A model generated the notes under the pieces. It saw only the letters and a program-made list of their open reading frames with translations, was not told the DNA's origin and made no database searches. A stretch of 64,000 nt of DNA, taken from positions 148,394,429-148,458,428 of the forward strand of contig NC_092806.1 of the NCBI RefSeq assembly GCF_040954645.1. Reading direction: 5' to 3'. The DNA comes from Diabrotica undecimpunctata. Lineage: Eukaryota > Arthropoda > Insecta > Coleoptera > Chrysomelidae. Numbering within the stretch: position 1 is the first letter of the stretch; each line of letters starts with the position of its first letter. Shown here piece after piece: positions 41,038-52,640 of the stretch. Made by a program: the position numbers and the translations under genes.

Positions 41038-42129
41038 AGACTCATTAAAATAAAAGTTTAATTTAAATAAATATATATTCAAACACCTACACAACAAAAC
41101 AAAATAAAATTTACTTCTGTAGAATAACTAAAACAAAGAGACGAATTCTTGTAGCTAAACAAACGATCTGAGGTCCTTGAGGTTAACGCCGGTGAACGGA
41201 AAAAATGTTGACGGCGTTTGGATGGATAGAACAAAGGAAGATGTTTAGTGAATACCCAAAAACCCATCAATATTCGGGGAGCGGCCGATCAATATTGAGC
41301 TCAGGCGAGGTGCGAAACGAAAGCGATTAATCAATACCCGATCGCTAAGGGGGAAAGAACGGAGAACTTCTATCAGTACTCAGGGACCCGAATAGAGGTT
41401 CCTATCAGATTAATACTCTTAATACTCCGGATCAAACTTAGTGCCCATCGTTCTCAGTGGCATTTTATACTTTTGACAGGTGTTCCATCTCCAGCCCGCA
41501 TCGATGGTAGTTATAGGTTTTTGGTGGAAATGCAGGCACACAGAGAAAGGGGTAGCTATTGGTAAGCGATGACGGCGTTACCTTTACAACAGAAATTATA
41601 TCTAGCGTACTTTTCTCGTCGCGTTTGTTCTATTCTTTAAGCTTAAGGTTTATTTTAGCTACGAGTATTATCTGATCAGCATATGGCTTTAGCGCATAAT
41701 CCCATAATCCCGTTTGTACAACTAACGCTAAACTAAAACGATCTAAAGCGAATATTACTTTAGATGTCGCAATTTATAGAGTATTTTGATATAATAGTGG
41801 ACCCAGTTTAGCCGACAACTCTATTGTTTCTATTACATATGACGAATTTTTCAAGTATATTCACATTCTTTAAATAATTCTATGTGGTGCTGCCGACTTT
41901 TGTGTTTGCAGCAAATTAAGGTCAGCTTCTTGTTCGGGATATTCTTTATAGTTACCTACACATTTTCTTAGACACAATTCTTTGTGTTTATCAAGTGATA
42001 TTGAGTTTGTCAAGAAGATACTAATTCAAAACAAAAACTTAATAATTATTTAATATTTGAGCTATGCAATTGCATTTTTAAGAGTTTCTATATATTTATA
42101 TAAATCTAAAATCCTCTTTATTGTTTCAG
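41038..42129. other. Unassigned; contains a GC-richer block
   Basis: 41150-41600 is less AT rich than its surroundings and repeats ATCAATA/TCAATAC-like words (41266, 41290, 41331), with no open frame. It could be a solo LTR or other non-coding repeat; ends were not found. The last bases form the polypyrimidine tract before the candidate exon at 42130. Confidence 0.35.
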
Positions 42130-42206
42130 AAGTAACAATTTCCATAAAAAAATGACTGCTACGATTCTGGATCAAGTATGGAAATATACAGGACCCAAGC
42201 ATATTG
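42130..42206 (+). CDS. Candidate host exon 1 (start codon to phase-1 donor)
   Basis: The stretch sits between a good 3' splice site (TTTATTGTTTCAG, AG at 42128-42129) and a near-perfect donor (ATTG|GTAAGT, GT at 42207). Its ATG (42152-42154, context AAAAAAATG) opens 18 codons, MTATILDQVW...GPKHI, and leaves one base of the next codon. The sequence is not from any element I recognise. If joined to 48835-48962 the phase is correct and yields a 60-residue protein. I cannot name it. The splice signals are good; the gene model remains a hypothesis because short exons can arise by chance. Confidence 0.35.
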
Positions 42207-42762
42207 GTAAGTGCATGTTTTTACAATTACTACTAAATATAATTACTGTTACTACTATATAAAACTACTTCCGATAATATTTATGTCCAGAGTAGTTCTA
42301 TTCAGTGGTTAAGTTCATATTACATCACTCTAATTTAACAAAACTCCAATAAATAAATAAGTAACATATACAATACTGTAAGTTTTGGATTTGTTATTTC
42401 ATACTGCATAAAGCGCTAAAATCAGAAACATTTCCTCGACGACACGAGATAATTGTAATTCTCGGATCTCCGACACCTAGACAGAAAACGAGAAGGCCAT
42501 TTAGTTTTAGTAACACATGACACCTCATGGGATATACATCTCCATCCGTCCATTTTTGTTTTCATTTCTTATAACATAATCTCGACAAGAATACACTGAC
42601 CTTTCTAAGGCGGTGCATTTGTATCAGTTTTTAATAATGTGAACAATTTTTTGTGGTTGAATTAAAAATAAAAGCGCATTTTAAAATTATTAAAACAAAA
42701 AATATACTCTCATTGACAATAAAAAATAATACATAATAAAATAGGAAATAATTCTTTATGCC
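42207..42762. other. Possible intron start; no gene seen
   Basis: AT-rich sequence following the candidate donor site. Confidence 0.3.
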
Positions 42763-43191
42763 CTACAGAAATGAGTCAAATATTTGACCTTCCACATCTG
42801 TACAGAATCCCAATCTATCCAAAAACCTTTTGCAGACAGATGAAACAGTTTCTGCTGTAACAGAATTGAAGACTTCTCTTATTCTGCCTTTTGCTTTGCT
42901 TTTTAAATGTCTTAAAAAAGAAGTCCATAGGTGTAAAATCTGGAGTTCGCGCAGGCCACTTCGGTAAACAACACTTCTGTGCTGATTTTTGTGCACTTAG
43001 TACCTCGTAATGGAAGGATTGTGTCTCTCTACTAAAGAAACATAAGATTTATCAGTAAATAAAATGTTTTTAATAAAATTTGGTTCATTATAAGCCTTCG
43101 TTATTACAATCTGAATTAAATCTTCTGAATAAAACTGCTTCGTTTTCGAATATTTACAATTCTTGTAACCCTGCTTTTTCCATACTTTCAA
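42763..43191 (-). pseudogene. Mariner-type transposase, internally deleted
   Basis: The minus strand reads NEPNFIKNILFTDKSYVSL (first catalytic Asp in FTD, next residue Lys instead of Glu), then after a deletion WPARTPDFTPMDFF in one frame and FLRHLKSKAKGRIREVFNSV, SSVCKRFLDRLGFCTDVEGQ in another. The last Asp of the TPMDFF block and the C-terminal tail match the same broad group as the DD41D element at 26.7 kb. The second catalytic region is missing. Confidence 0.65.
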
Positions 43192-43212
43192 TGCAGTAAC
43201 ATGAGTTTCAGC

Positions 43213-44045
43213 TTACAAGCGAAGCAGTAACATCTGCAGAAGATACCAACCCCTAGTGTTGGCAAAACGTCGAGAACTAATTTTAGAAGACAACAGCCCG
43301 AACAAACAGTTTAAAAAGTTAGACGATGGTCGTGAAAGCCTAACGCATATTATCAGGCCTTCAGGTTGTTGGCCAACATATACATCTAAATTAGCCATAT
43401 AAAACATTTTAGCATCAGAGAGTGCAAAAATTTTTATGCCGTACTTGTTCGGTTTTGATGGGATATACTGACGAAATCGACACTTACCCCTAAATCCTGG
43501 TAACATCTTATCGATGGTGACATATTCGAAAAGACTGGATCCACTTCTACAATGAGTTACAAAAGTGTCGAAAAAACTTCGTATAGGAAGCAACTTGTCT
43601 TCCTTTAGTCGGCTTTCACGAGTTGTTTTGCCATCGAATCGCATACACAAAGATTAAATAAATTTAAATCATGAGAGCGACATAGTCAGGCGGAACATCT
43701 CTATACTTAATCCATCCAAAAAAGTGTTCCAAAACTCATCTGGATTCATACTTTCAGACGTGCTGCGTAATAAATCAGTCATATTAGTGGCTGCACTTCT
43801 AATATATCAGTGTGTCTAGCATCCCGATCAAGAACAAAGTTATTTCTTATTGAGTCTATAGGTATTTGTTCGTACTTTCCACAATCATTTCTAACAGTGT
43901 TATTCACAAAACATTTCCAAATATCACTGGGAGTCTTCAAGTCACGTGTAGGTAATCTATACATCGGCAAACGTACTATGTAATTTTCTTGTCTTGTTCT
44001 AACATTTCTCTGTGGAAATAAGAATTGACAAAAACTTGCCAATAA
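43213..44045 (-). pseudogene. piggyBac transposase relic
   Basis: The minus strand starts PQRNVRTRQENYIVRLPMYR and LKTPSDIWKCFVNNTVRNDC (44042-43779), shifts frame through SMNPDEFWNTFLDGLSIEMF, and continues CMRFDGKTTRESRLKEDKLL, VTIDKMLPGFRGKCRFRQYI, PSKPNKYGIKIFALSDAKMF. The Asp in VTID and in ALSD are the first two catalytic acids of DDE_Tnp_1_7; the usual Glu after VTID is Lys. The C-terminal part, including the third Asp, is lost beyond VYVGQQPEG. No TTAA ends were identified. Confidence 0.8.
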
Positions 44046-45055
44046 AATGCAATAATAAGATACTAAATATTTACCTGATCTACAAGTTATGCCAACAAGT
44101 AGTAGCTACACCGTTAGTCGCTAGGGAGTCTCGCATCGAAAATAACTATAAAACTCGCACAACTGTAATCATGCAGGTAAAAATGTACACTAAAACACGA
44201 GTTTGGTTGATCGAGAGAGGTACAGAAAGTGGCGATAGAAAAATAACAGTTATTTGTAAATCCCGAATGAATAGTTCTGTCGTAGGTGTGTGACACCGGT
44301 AGCGACCAACGGAGGGTTAAACGACATAGTCACCAATAATCTTAGAGTTACATAACGAACCACGGAACGTGCAATGCTGGGTGGGTGCTTTCGAAACCAT
44401 ATACAAAAACCAACGAATAAGGCGAAGATCAGGCGTTCAAGGCGTTATCTAAATAATGAGGGCAAAGTTTAACTAAATAAGATATTTAGCGAGCACACAA
44501 CATGTACCAAACGAATCATGGAGTGAAGACCTAGGAACTATAAAAGAAGATGAGGCAACTACCGACTAGATGGACGTAAAAAGAGTAGTTAGAAATAGGC
44601 TACAAATGGCACATTATAGAAAACACTGGAATAGACTGAGTCCATGTGCCTCTTTGTTTTTAAATATTCGTCCCTATAAATATCTTTTCCTCCTTTTTAC
44701 GCGTATATATGTATAATAAACCTGAATATTCTACGCTTATGACACCGGTGAATTTTAAAAATCGTGCTGCATTTTTCTCCACTTGATGTCAATCATTCCC
44801 GATAATTTACCGAAAATACAAAGCGAAATAAACAATCGAAAATTCAATTATAACTTTAACGATCGGCACACAAAAATATAATGATATAACGCAATATCCA
44901 TCCGACACAAAATTGAATGTTTGTCGTTAAATGTAATAGCTTAGCAAAAACAGCTCTTATTTTTTATATAACGGAATAACGTGCTGTAGAAGATAGTTCG
45001 TTAAGGTCGGAAAAATCATTGTATTGTTAAATTTCTTAATATATAAAATATAATA
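44046..45055. other. No gene seen
   Basis: AT-rich; a 93-codon frame at 44012-44293 shows no motif. Confidence 0.4.
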
Positions 45056-45059
45056 ATAA

Positions 45060-45330
45060 TTATCGCGTCAAGTCTAGTAGGCCAATGGCTTCATTAACTA
45101 TTTTTCTCTATTCCTCCTTGTCCATTACTTTCATACTCTAAGTTGTGACGTTAGATCTTTTTAGATCGTCTTCTTCATCCCTTTTACACCTTATTCTGGG
45201 TCAATCTCTTCTATGATGTCTTTCTATTTTACTTGATAGTAGCATGTTCAATAGTCTATCCTCTGGCATCCTGTGTATGTGTCCTAGCCATCTACGTTGT
45301 TGGGTTTTTATTACTCCTAGTATGCTGGGC
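45060..45330 (-). pseudogene. LINE C-terminal tail fragment
   Basis: The minus strand encodes RRWLGHIHRMPEDRLLNMLL then RDEEDDLKRSNVTT, the conserved GHxxRMPEDR tail that follows RT in RTE/CR1-like LINEs. Head-to-head with the LINE piece that begins at 45370. Confidence 0.55.
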
Positions 45331-45369
45331 TCTCCAGGAAACTCTCTTTCTCTCTATTATCAGAAAACA

Positions 45370-46100
45370 ATAGATATATATATAAACGACTGTAGTAATA
45401 CAGGGGTCTTTGAAAACACCTACCATGTTGGCAAAATTGAGTGGATGATACAAGAAATTCTAGACCTGATAGAAGTTCGACGGCAACACAAAAATAGAAA
45501 TATTATCGAATACCGTGAAATCAATAAACGTAAAAAAAGAAAAATTAAGCAAGCCAAAGAATCCTGGCTTGAGAATTTATGTAAAGAAATAGAAGACCTC
45601 CAAAAAAAGCATGAGAGTTTCCACCTCCACAAGAAACTTAAATATACTGCCGGATTTAGAAAACAGAAAAATGCTCACATACTTAAAAGCGCGGACGGAA
45701 AAATTTGTGATTACGAACAACAGTGCAAAGAATAGGAGAGATACATCACTGACCTTTTTGACGATGCTTCTAGAGAAAATGCTCCAAATACTGCCTGTGA
45801 CAACCAATTAGACAGAGGTCCCAGTATACTGAATTCGAAAGTCAAAAAGGCAATACAGCAAGCCAAAAACAATAAAGCACCTGGAGCAGATCAAATCCCT
45901 GCTGAGCTACTTAAACTTTTGGATAAGGAAAGCATTGCCTGCTTAACCACTTTCTTCAACAAAATTTAAAACGAAGGAAAAATATCAGATGATTGGTTAC
46001 CATGGATATTGGATCATTACCAAAGAAAAGCAGGCCCACCAAATGCAGCGATTTTAGACTAATCAGTTTGATGAGTCACACACTGAATATACTCTTACGA
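45370..46100 (+). pseudogene. RTE-like LINE linker and RT start
   Basis: Reads GKIEWMIQEILDLIEVRRQH, KRKIKQAKESWLENLCKEIE, HLHKKLKYTAGFRKQKNAHI, a stop at 45735, YITDLFDDASRENAPNTACD, VKKAIQQAKNNKAPGADQIP and AELLKLLDKESIACLTTFFN, then a stop at 45969 and a final RLISLMSHTLNILLRIIE-like block near 46050. This is the segment between endonuclease and RT core. The same family continues at 46425-46622 (KTKYIKCTQSNRYENL, FSYLGSIMNDSNNINSEIQA), with the interval occupied by unrelated sequence containing a hammerhead-like motif. Confidence 0.75.
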
Positions 46101-46294
46101 ATTATAGAATGTTAGATACAATGAAGATACTCTTACGATGTACTCAGAGTCGTACGTTGCCATGTTATTAAATCCACTGGTAACTCTAACATCTTAATAT
46201 ATAAGATCAAATAATGTAAATTTAATTTTAACCTATAATTTTTAACGGGTTTTTATCCACATATTTAGTGGCTCTAAACATGTATACCTAGACC

Positions 46295-46320
46295 CTGATG
46301 ATGGAATATGGATTCCGCTA
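46295..46320 (+). ncRNA. Hammerhead-like motif C, degenerate
   Basis: CTGATGA (46295-46301), stem GGAAT/ATTCC (46303-46307 with 46312-46316), then GCTA where GAAA would be expected. The downstream AACGTTTTGTC and CTTCTATAAAGGATTTT match motif D at 53.5 kb, so both are copies of one repeat. Confidence 0.25.
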
Positions 46321-46424
46321 ACGTTTTGTCTTTATGATATAGCCCGATTGGGTTTTTTAATTATATACCTTCTATAAAGGATTTTAATAAAAAATTTTGT
46401 TAATTAAAAAGTTATAAATTTAAA

Positions 46425-46622
46425 ACAGAAATCCTCTGCATTTGGTGTAAATATAAATGAAAGGAAAACAAAATATATAAAGTGCACACAGTCGAATCGA
46501 TATGAGAATCTGAAGGTAGACGACCATTCTTACAAGTTTGCCTTCATATTTTCCTACCTGGGCTCAATAATGAATGACAGCAACAACATCAATTCAGAAA
46601 TACAAGCACTACAAGCAAGAAA
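46425..46622 (+). pseudogene. RTE-like LINE fragment after the RT core
   Basis: Continuation of the LINE at 45370: FGVNINERKTKYIKCTQSNR then SYLGSIMNDSNNINSEIQAL. It stops abruptly where the minus-strand LINE piece begins, marking an old recombination or insertion junction. Confidence 0.6.
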
Positions 46623-47120
46623 TACAATATCCTCATTTGAACGATGTGCTCTCCATGAAATTCGTACTACCATTCTGATTACCCACATCTCAAAGGTGTG
46701 GATTCTGTTTGTGTCAGTTTTCTTAATAGTCCACGTTTCAGATACGTATGTTGCAATAAGAAGTATCAGGTCACGTGCAAGGAGAACTGTGGTGGCTTTA
46801 GTTATGTCGGTGTCCTTTGAGATTTTTGTCATTGTTAATCGTAGTCTTATTTCTTCTTCACGTCCGCCATAATTTGTCATTATCGATTGTAGGTAGTTAA
46901 ACTTTTCCACTACTTCGTATCTCGCTAAGCTTCTAACTTGTAGCTCGACCAATTCTTATAACTTTTGTTTTGTTTGCATTGATTTTTATTATGTATTGTT
47001 TACATACGTTGGTTTTCTAGATTATCTATTCTAGTTCTTTCTGAAATGCAGCTAATATCAGGGTGTCGTTTGCGTATCTTAGGTTATTGATTTTAGAATT
47101 AATTCTACTAATTACTTAAC
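46623..47120 (-). pseudogene. LINE RT fragment with YAND in place of YADD
   Basis: Minus strand: NNLRYANDTLILAAFQKELE (catalytic block, with the first Asp of YADD changed to Asn), IKINANKTKVIRIGRATS, then after a frameshift VEKFNYLQSIMTNYGGREEE, IATYVSETWTIKKTDTNRIH and FEMWVIRMVVRISWRAHRSN. It ends at 46623 next to the plus-strand LINE piece. Inactive. Confidence 0.7.
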
Positions 47121-47552
47121 CTAAAAATACGCTTATAACCCTACATGGTTGATGCATTAGTTTACTAAAAAATATTAAAATTTGATAAAATCATTTTAGC
47201 GTGTTTGATTTTTGTAGACATTTTATTTAAATCGCTTATATTTACCACACAAATGGAAATATTGGGCGCCCATGGAGAATCTTCATTGCAAGCGTGGAAC
47301 ATACGATAACGTATACTCATATTTATCTCACTAATAGCGAAGAGACGAGTGTAGTCAATTTGCATATTTGAGCTTTTTTGCATAAATAATTAGGTTTGGA
47401 CCAGAATTCTTGTTTAGAAAAATATTTTGTATTTGGGTATAAAAATTCGTCGTTATATTTTTTTGTAGGTCGGTGTAATGTGTATGCAGTATTAAAAAAG
47501 GATAAGGATAATATTCTTGAACAGTACAAGTATAACAAACCACAGGAGGAAA

Positions 47553-47555
<3 letters not shown>
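47121..47555. other. No gene seen
   Basis: AT-rich; short frames here show no motif. Confidence 0.4.

Positions 47556-47625
<70 letters not shown>
47556..47625. repeat. (AT)n microsatellite
   Basis: About 70 bp of alternating AT. Confidence 0.95.
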
Positions 47626-47632
<7 letters not shown>

Positions 47633-47689
47633 CATGTATATATGTTTATTTTTTCAAAGATCTCACTGACAAGATCAATATAACTTGTA

Positions 47690-48240
47690 ACCATCTAAAC
47701 ATCAAAACCATCTTTACTGCTCACTTTAAGTTGTCCAATATCGTCAGATCCGTGTAAAAGACCAAATCCTCAATGAAGACCATGGTGTCTACGAGATACT
47801 TTGTTCCCGTTGCTCACGAACATACATAGGACAGACAAACCGACAAAGTTACAACCGTATTTACTAACATTTTATATCTCTAAAACATTCTGATACTATA
47901 CGAAAATGGTTGCGTTTCGATTTAATTTGAGTTTCTTACCACTCCCTAACACGTGTTTCTGGGTCTACCCGTCATCAGAGAGAGTTTGTAAGAAAACTAC
48001 ACATTTAACTTAACTTCATTCTGATACTACTTCAGGCTTAGCCCAACATCGTGTTTACACAGGTCACAAAATAGATTTCTAAAAAGCAAAAAACCATCGC
48101 TCTTATCCGCCCCTTAAAATCGAGAATTATAGGTGACCCATCGAAATTTAAAAACGTCCTAATAGCTTAAACAGACACGATGACGCTAAAACACTGCCTT
48201 TAATATGAAAACCACTGTTTTAGCGAACCCTCCCTTCGCC
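47690..48240 (+). pseudogene. Penelope-like element GIY-YIG endonuclease domain
   Basis: The plus strand encodes KDQILNEDHGVYEILCSRCS then RTYIGQTNRQ: the GVY and YIG halves of a GIY-YIG nuclease with CxxC, as found at the C-terminus of Penelope-like retroelement proteins. The protein continues, after an insertion around 47900-48010, with HRVYTGHKIDF, AKNHRSYPPLKIENYR and RPNSLNRHDDAKTLP near 48180. Stops and shifts show it is dead. The RT domain is not present. Confidence 0.6.
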
Positions 48241-48834
48241 AACTGAGCCTGCTCAGACTGTTTCCACGCATAGCACTCCCACGCATACTGAGGGTATAAA
48301 AGCAGCAAAACACGTTCAGACCGGTTAACAACTGAGAAGTAGGCAGATTGAGGCCTCAATGCCGTTTGACGGATGTCGTATTTCTGGAGAACAAAATACT
48401 GGTACGTCACGAGTGAGGGCAGTTAGCAGATTGAGACCCCGAACTCGAACGGAACCATATCCTTCTTGATAATGGTTCCAAAATGGGTGCCAAAACGTCG
48501 TTTTAGCAAAAAGTTTTAGCAAAACAGCGTTTTAAATTCTTAACGCTGTTAATCCAACAGAGGTGCGATCTACTTTGATGGCCATAAACGAAAATAATGA
48601 AATAATATCAAACTTGTTCCGGCTCATACAATTTTTTATTACTTTTATTTATGCCCATATCTTGTTGCTTATTCCAGTACAGGTGTGTTTGTGTTAACGT
48701 AAGGTATTCGGAAAATCAAACAATTTTAATAAAATTAAAAAGTTCTTCTTTAATATATGTAATTTGTAAATTGTGACGTTTAAAAGTAGTGTGTTCTTTT
48801 CCCGAAAGATTATGTAATGTTCTTTTATTTTCAG
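48241..48834. other. Flank of the Penelope-like relic; no gene seen
   Basis: 48200-48520 is less AT rich and is probably the downstream part of the Penelope-like element, including AAAACGTCGTTTTAGC near 48494. The end of this interval (TCTTTTATTTTCAG) is a good polypyrimidine tract and 3' splice site. Confidence 0.35.
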
Positions 48835-48962
48835 CTCATCTTAAATCGATGCATAAGTATATACAATTGCCTTTTGTCGACTGTACCTGTCTTCTGGGAC
48901 GTCGTGAATTATTTCTAGATTTAGATAATAGACGCTGTCTTCTCATGTCGAAAAACTTTTAG
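48835..48962 (+). CDS. Candidate host exon 2 (ends in stop)
   Basis: Directly after TCTTTTATTTTCAG (AG at 48833-48834). In the phase left by the donor at 42207 it is open for 41 more codons, starting HLKSMHKYIQLPF and ending RRCLLMSKNF before TAG at 48960-48962. Three cysteines lie in DCTCLLG and RRCLL. With exon 1 this makes a 60-residue protein of unknown family, across a 6.6-kb intron filled with transposon debris. A 41-codon open stretch in the right phase has a real chance of arising randomly, so confidence is limited; an intervening exon is also possible. Confidence 0.25.
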
Positions 48963-50995
48963 TCTGAGTTTGTAACACTGCCGTGCTACAATGATATATA
49001 CAAGGCCTGAATCGCTCACTGTCGAAGAGAATTGGGCGGGGTTTTCTTAAACATATAGAAACTATATCGTATCTTAAATTCAAGCACAATTAGATAATAT
49101 GAAATTATAATTTATTATTGGACGCCACCCCTGGTTTATCCTCGAAGGGGAAGAGCAAAAAAAAATTAAGATTTATTGAAAGTTTACAAGAAAACTATTC
49201 TTTATTATTTCTTAGTATTGAACAAAAAGAAAACATTAAAAGTTACGTCATCCCAAAGGGATACCAAAATATTATTTTATGTTAACATTATCATAAACAA
49301 AAAATCTTTGTATCGTATTAAATTAAGAATTGGTTATAAAGAAAATGAATGTATATATATATTAACCCCAAATTTCGAAATTTGTTTACATTGAAAATAA
49401 TATAGTTATTTATCAACTAGGAACAATGAAGAAAATAAACCTTTAAATTAAATTAGAACACTTCACTATATTTTCATTTTTTTTGAGTTCATAATCATTT
49501 CTGTTGTCTTGAAAGTAGGTATAATAAAAATTGGTACAACCTTAATCTGCTCTGTTTCTCTTCTTATTTAATCAGTCACCAAATAAACCATTGATTCAGC
49601 TACGTACTATATCAAATCACCACCATCCTAGATAAGAGGGGTTAGGTATTCCATAAAAAGATACTGCTACTGGGCCATGATCTGGAATAACTCCATAGCA
49701 ATACTATCTTGCGACGAGTATTAGAAATATAATATCAGGATTATAGCCTCTCCAATAAGGGTCTCTGAAATTGAGACCCACTTTGGAAACACGTCTTAAC
49801 GGTTGGACGGTCTTGATAGAAAAGAGCGAAGCGCTATCATGGCGCCTGATTCTGGAAATTGGGCGTGAGTGACAAGTTGAAAAATATGCTCATCTACCGG
49901 ATATATTTGGGAATTACAGAAGAATCCTTGAGTCGGCTACAGGTAGGTACTTGACAGATAGATGGGGTTAGAAGTTTTATTTAAAAAAAATTATTGAAAT
50001 TTATAATGATTTTCTTTTAAATCTTTTGAAACGGTTACAAGTTATAATAAGTTTTAATGTACTTTTGGACATCTTAAAAGTTTCTGCAATATACTGCGAA
50101 GCTCTGGATTGTATAAGATAGGTATTTCCGTCGATGTCCTCTTCCAAAAATTTTATTTGAACATTTTTTTTATCTTCTTTAGTTTACGATCTAGAGCTTT
50201 ATAAACAATTAAATTGTTTACATAACAATTTCCTAATTACTCTGATCGAAAACCACCCTGGTAGAAATTCGTAATCAGCAGCCAAAAATTCATAAACAAA
50301 ACTTGGGTGGAACTATCAGATTTAAAAAGGCCACAGTTACCTAGCTGGCCCCTAAACAATTTGTGTTTTCGGTTGTAGCTAAATTTTTCTATTGGATTAT
50401 TCTTTGTTTTTAAAGCTTTACACCAGTTTTATAAAACCTTTTAACTTTATCCTAACCATATAATTCACAGCTAAACACGTTTCGTCCCACAATCCGCTCA
50501 AAAGTTGGAAGCTCCAGTAACTTTTATAGATTATATAGTATCCAAGAATATGCCGGCATCAACTCAAGCGTACTATCCCGAGATAAACTTAATAAATTAG
50601 AGCTATTTGTAAGGAACGAAAGTTGGACTAGTTATATTTTGAGCAGAAAACTTACCTGTGGAAAATTATAGTGTGCATTTATTCCATAATATGAGAAAGT
50701 TTAGCGTCTAGAGAATGTTTGCGAATTTCTGAGTATATTAACACAATATATTTCATAGTTTAGCACCTATATGTATAAAGTTTATCTTTATCTTTGCGAC
50801 AAAATTAAATCAATTCTAAGGCATACATAAAATTTGTCAATAATGCTCACATAAGAAATCAGTTTATGAAGTCAGCATTTTTAACCAACCATCAACCAAT
50901 TATCTATTTTCAATTCATAAAATAAAAACAAATCAGTTATAATAAAAATAATAATAACTTTTGTTTAAAGTAGAAAAGTAATCAGAAGAGCCGAA
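48963..50995. other. No gene seen
   Basis: Mostly AT-rich. 49560-49960 has a more even composition and no open frame; I could not assign it. Confidence 0.4.
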
Positions 50996-50999
50996 AAAA

Positions 51000-52640
51000 T
51001 AATGCTAAGCACCGCAAGACACTTACAATATAAACCAAAAAACAACACATCACAACACCACCTGGATATATTAAAACAAAAACTTTTCGTTTATTGAGGC
51101 CGAGTAAGAAGATACAAAATTAGTAACAAACGAAAATCCGACGCTTTTTGAGAATGCCTAGAAGGCGTTCTACCGGAAACTCAATTTCACTGCAGAAAGT
51201 GCCAATAAATCATACCCAAGCCAAGAAGAAATCCATGAGTTTTGGGGAAATCAACTTTCCACACCAGCTGCTCTTAACACCAATGCTGGATGGATCGAAC
51301 ATACGGCGACAACTACCAACACTACGTTACTGCTCTCTTCAAACATTTCACTACTGAAGAAGTTTTAAATATTATCAAAGAGCTTCAAAATATGAAATCC
51401 CTGACCCAGACGGCGTTCAGAACTTCTGGCTTAAGAAGATCTGAAGTATTCATCAGTGCTTTTTATAAGTGCATTAATTATTCACAGTATTTCTAATCCG
51501 CAGGAAATAAACTTTCCTAACCCAGGGAACAACTTGTTTAATACCAAAAGGTCAAAATAACACCCAAGATCCAACCAAGTATTGCCCAATTACTTGTCTT
51601 CCAACTCTGTCTAAATTGGTCACATCATGTATAGCCCAGCGCATCTACCAACACTGTGCTCTAAGCAATATCATAGAGTCTCAATAGAAAGGATGCGCTA
51701 AGGGTTCCATGGGCTGCAAAGAACAACTTATCATCGACTCTGTCATTTCTAACCGAGCATATAGCAAAAAAAAGAATCTCCTTACTACTGTCAGCGACTA
51801 CAAGAAAGCGTTTGATTCGGTGTCGCTTAAATATCTTATAGATATATTAAAAATATATAAAGTTGATGATAACATAGTGACCTTTTTAAAGCATATAATG
51901 TCATATTGGAAGAAAAAAATTCACCTCCAAATACCTGGTGAAAACAATATCGAAACTGAAAATATTGCAATCAACCGGGGCCTATTTTAAGAAGACTCGT
52001 TGAGCCCACTATAGTTTTGTCTAGCAATAAACCCCCTATCCCAGCTACTGAACTTAACTGACACAGGTTTTAGCATCAGACATAACACTACTGTTGTAAC
52101 AAAGCTTAATCATCTATTGTATATGGATGATTTAAAACTATTGGCTTCCACTCGAAGCGACCTGGATCAGATGCTGAAAACAGTAGAAAATTTTTCTAAT
52201 GATATTAGTATGCACTTCGGTCTTGACAAGTGCCGTGTCTTAAATATAATCAAAGGAAAGGTTCAGCCCGGCGGATTCAATATGCAAAACGGCCAGAACA
52301 TCGAGGCCATGGGTGAAAATGATATGTATAAATACCTTGAAATAAAGCAAGCGTGGAAAATTGACCATAAGCAAATGAAAACTGAGATAACCACTGAGTT
52401 TATAAGAAGGGTAAAACAGCTGCTTCGTTCACACCTTAACAGTAAAAATTTGTTTAAGGGACTAAACATCTACGCTTGTTCCGCGCTTGGCTACTCATTT
52501 GGTATTATTAAGTGGACAAAAACGGATATAGAAAGTCTTCAGCGAAGAGGATGAACACACCTCACAAAGGCACAAAAATACCATCCTCTAAGTGCAGCAA
52601 GTACTATAAAGTCAGTATTCTAAACCACATCTTTGCATTT
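51000..52640 (+). pseudogene. Non-LTR RT with YMDD catalytic motif, broken
   Basis: Reading across frames: ITCLPTLSKLVTS-like text near 51590, SMGCKEQLIIDSVISNRAYS, YKKAFDSVSLKYLIDILKIY (first catalytic Asp replaced in SDYKKAFDS context), HLLYMDDLKLLASTRSDLDQ with the catalytic YMDD, FSNDISMHFGLDKCRVLNII, KQMKTEITTEFIRRVKQLLR and NIYACSALGYSFGIIKWTKT. This is a different LINE group from the RTE-like copies (YMDDL rather than FADD), perhaps R2/R4-related; I could not place it. The 5' third is badly decayed and stops occur at 51495, 51686, 51988 and 52552. Confidence 0.7.
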
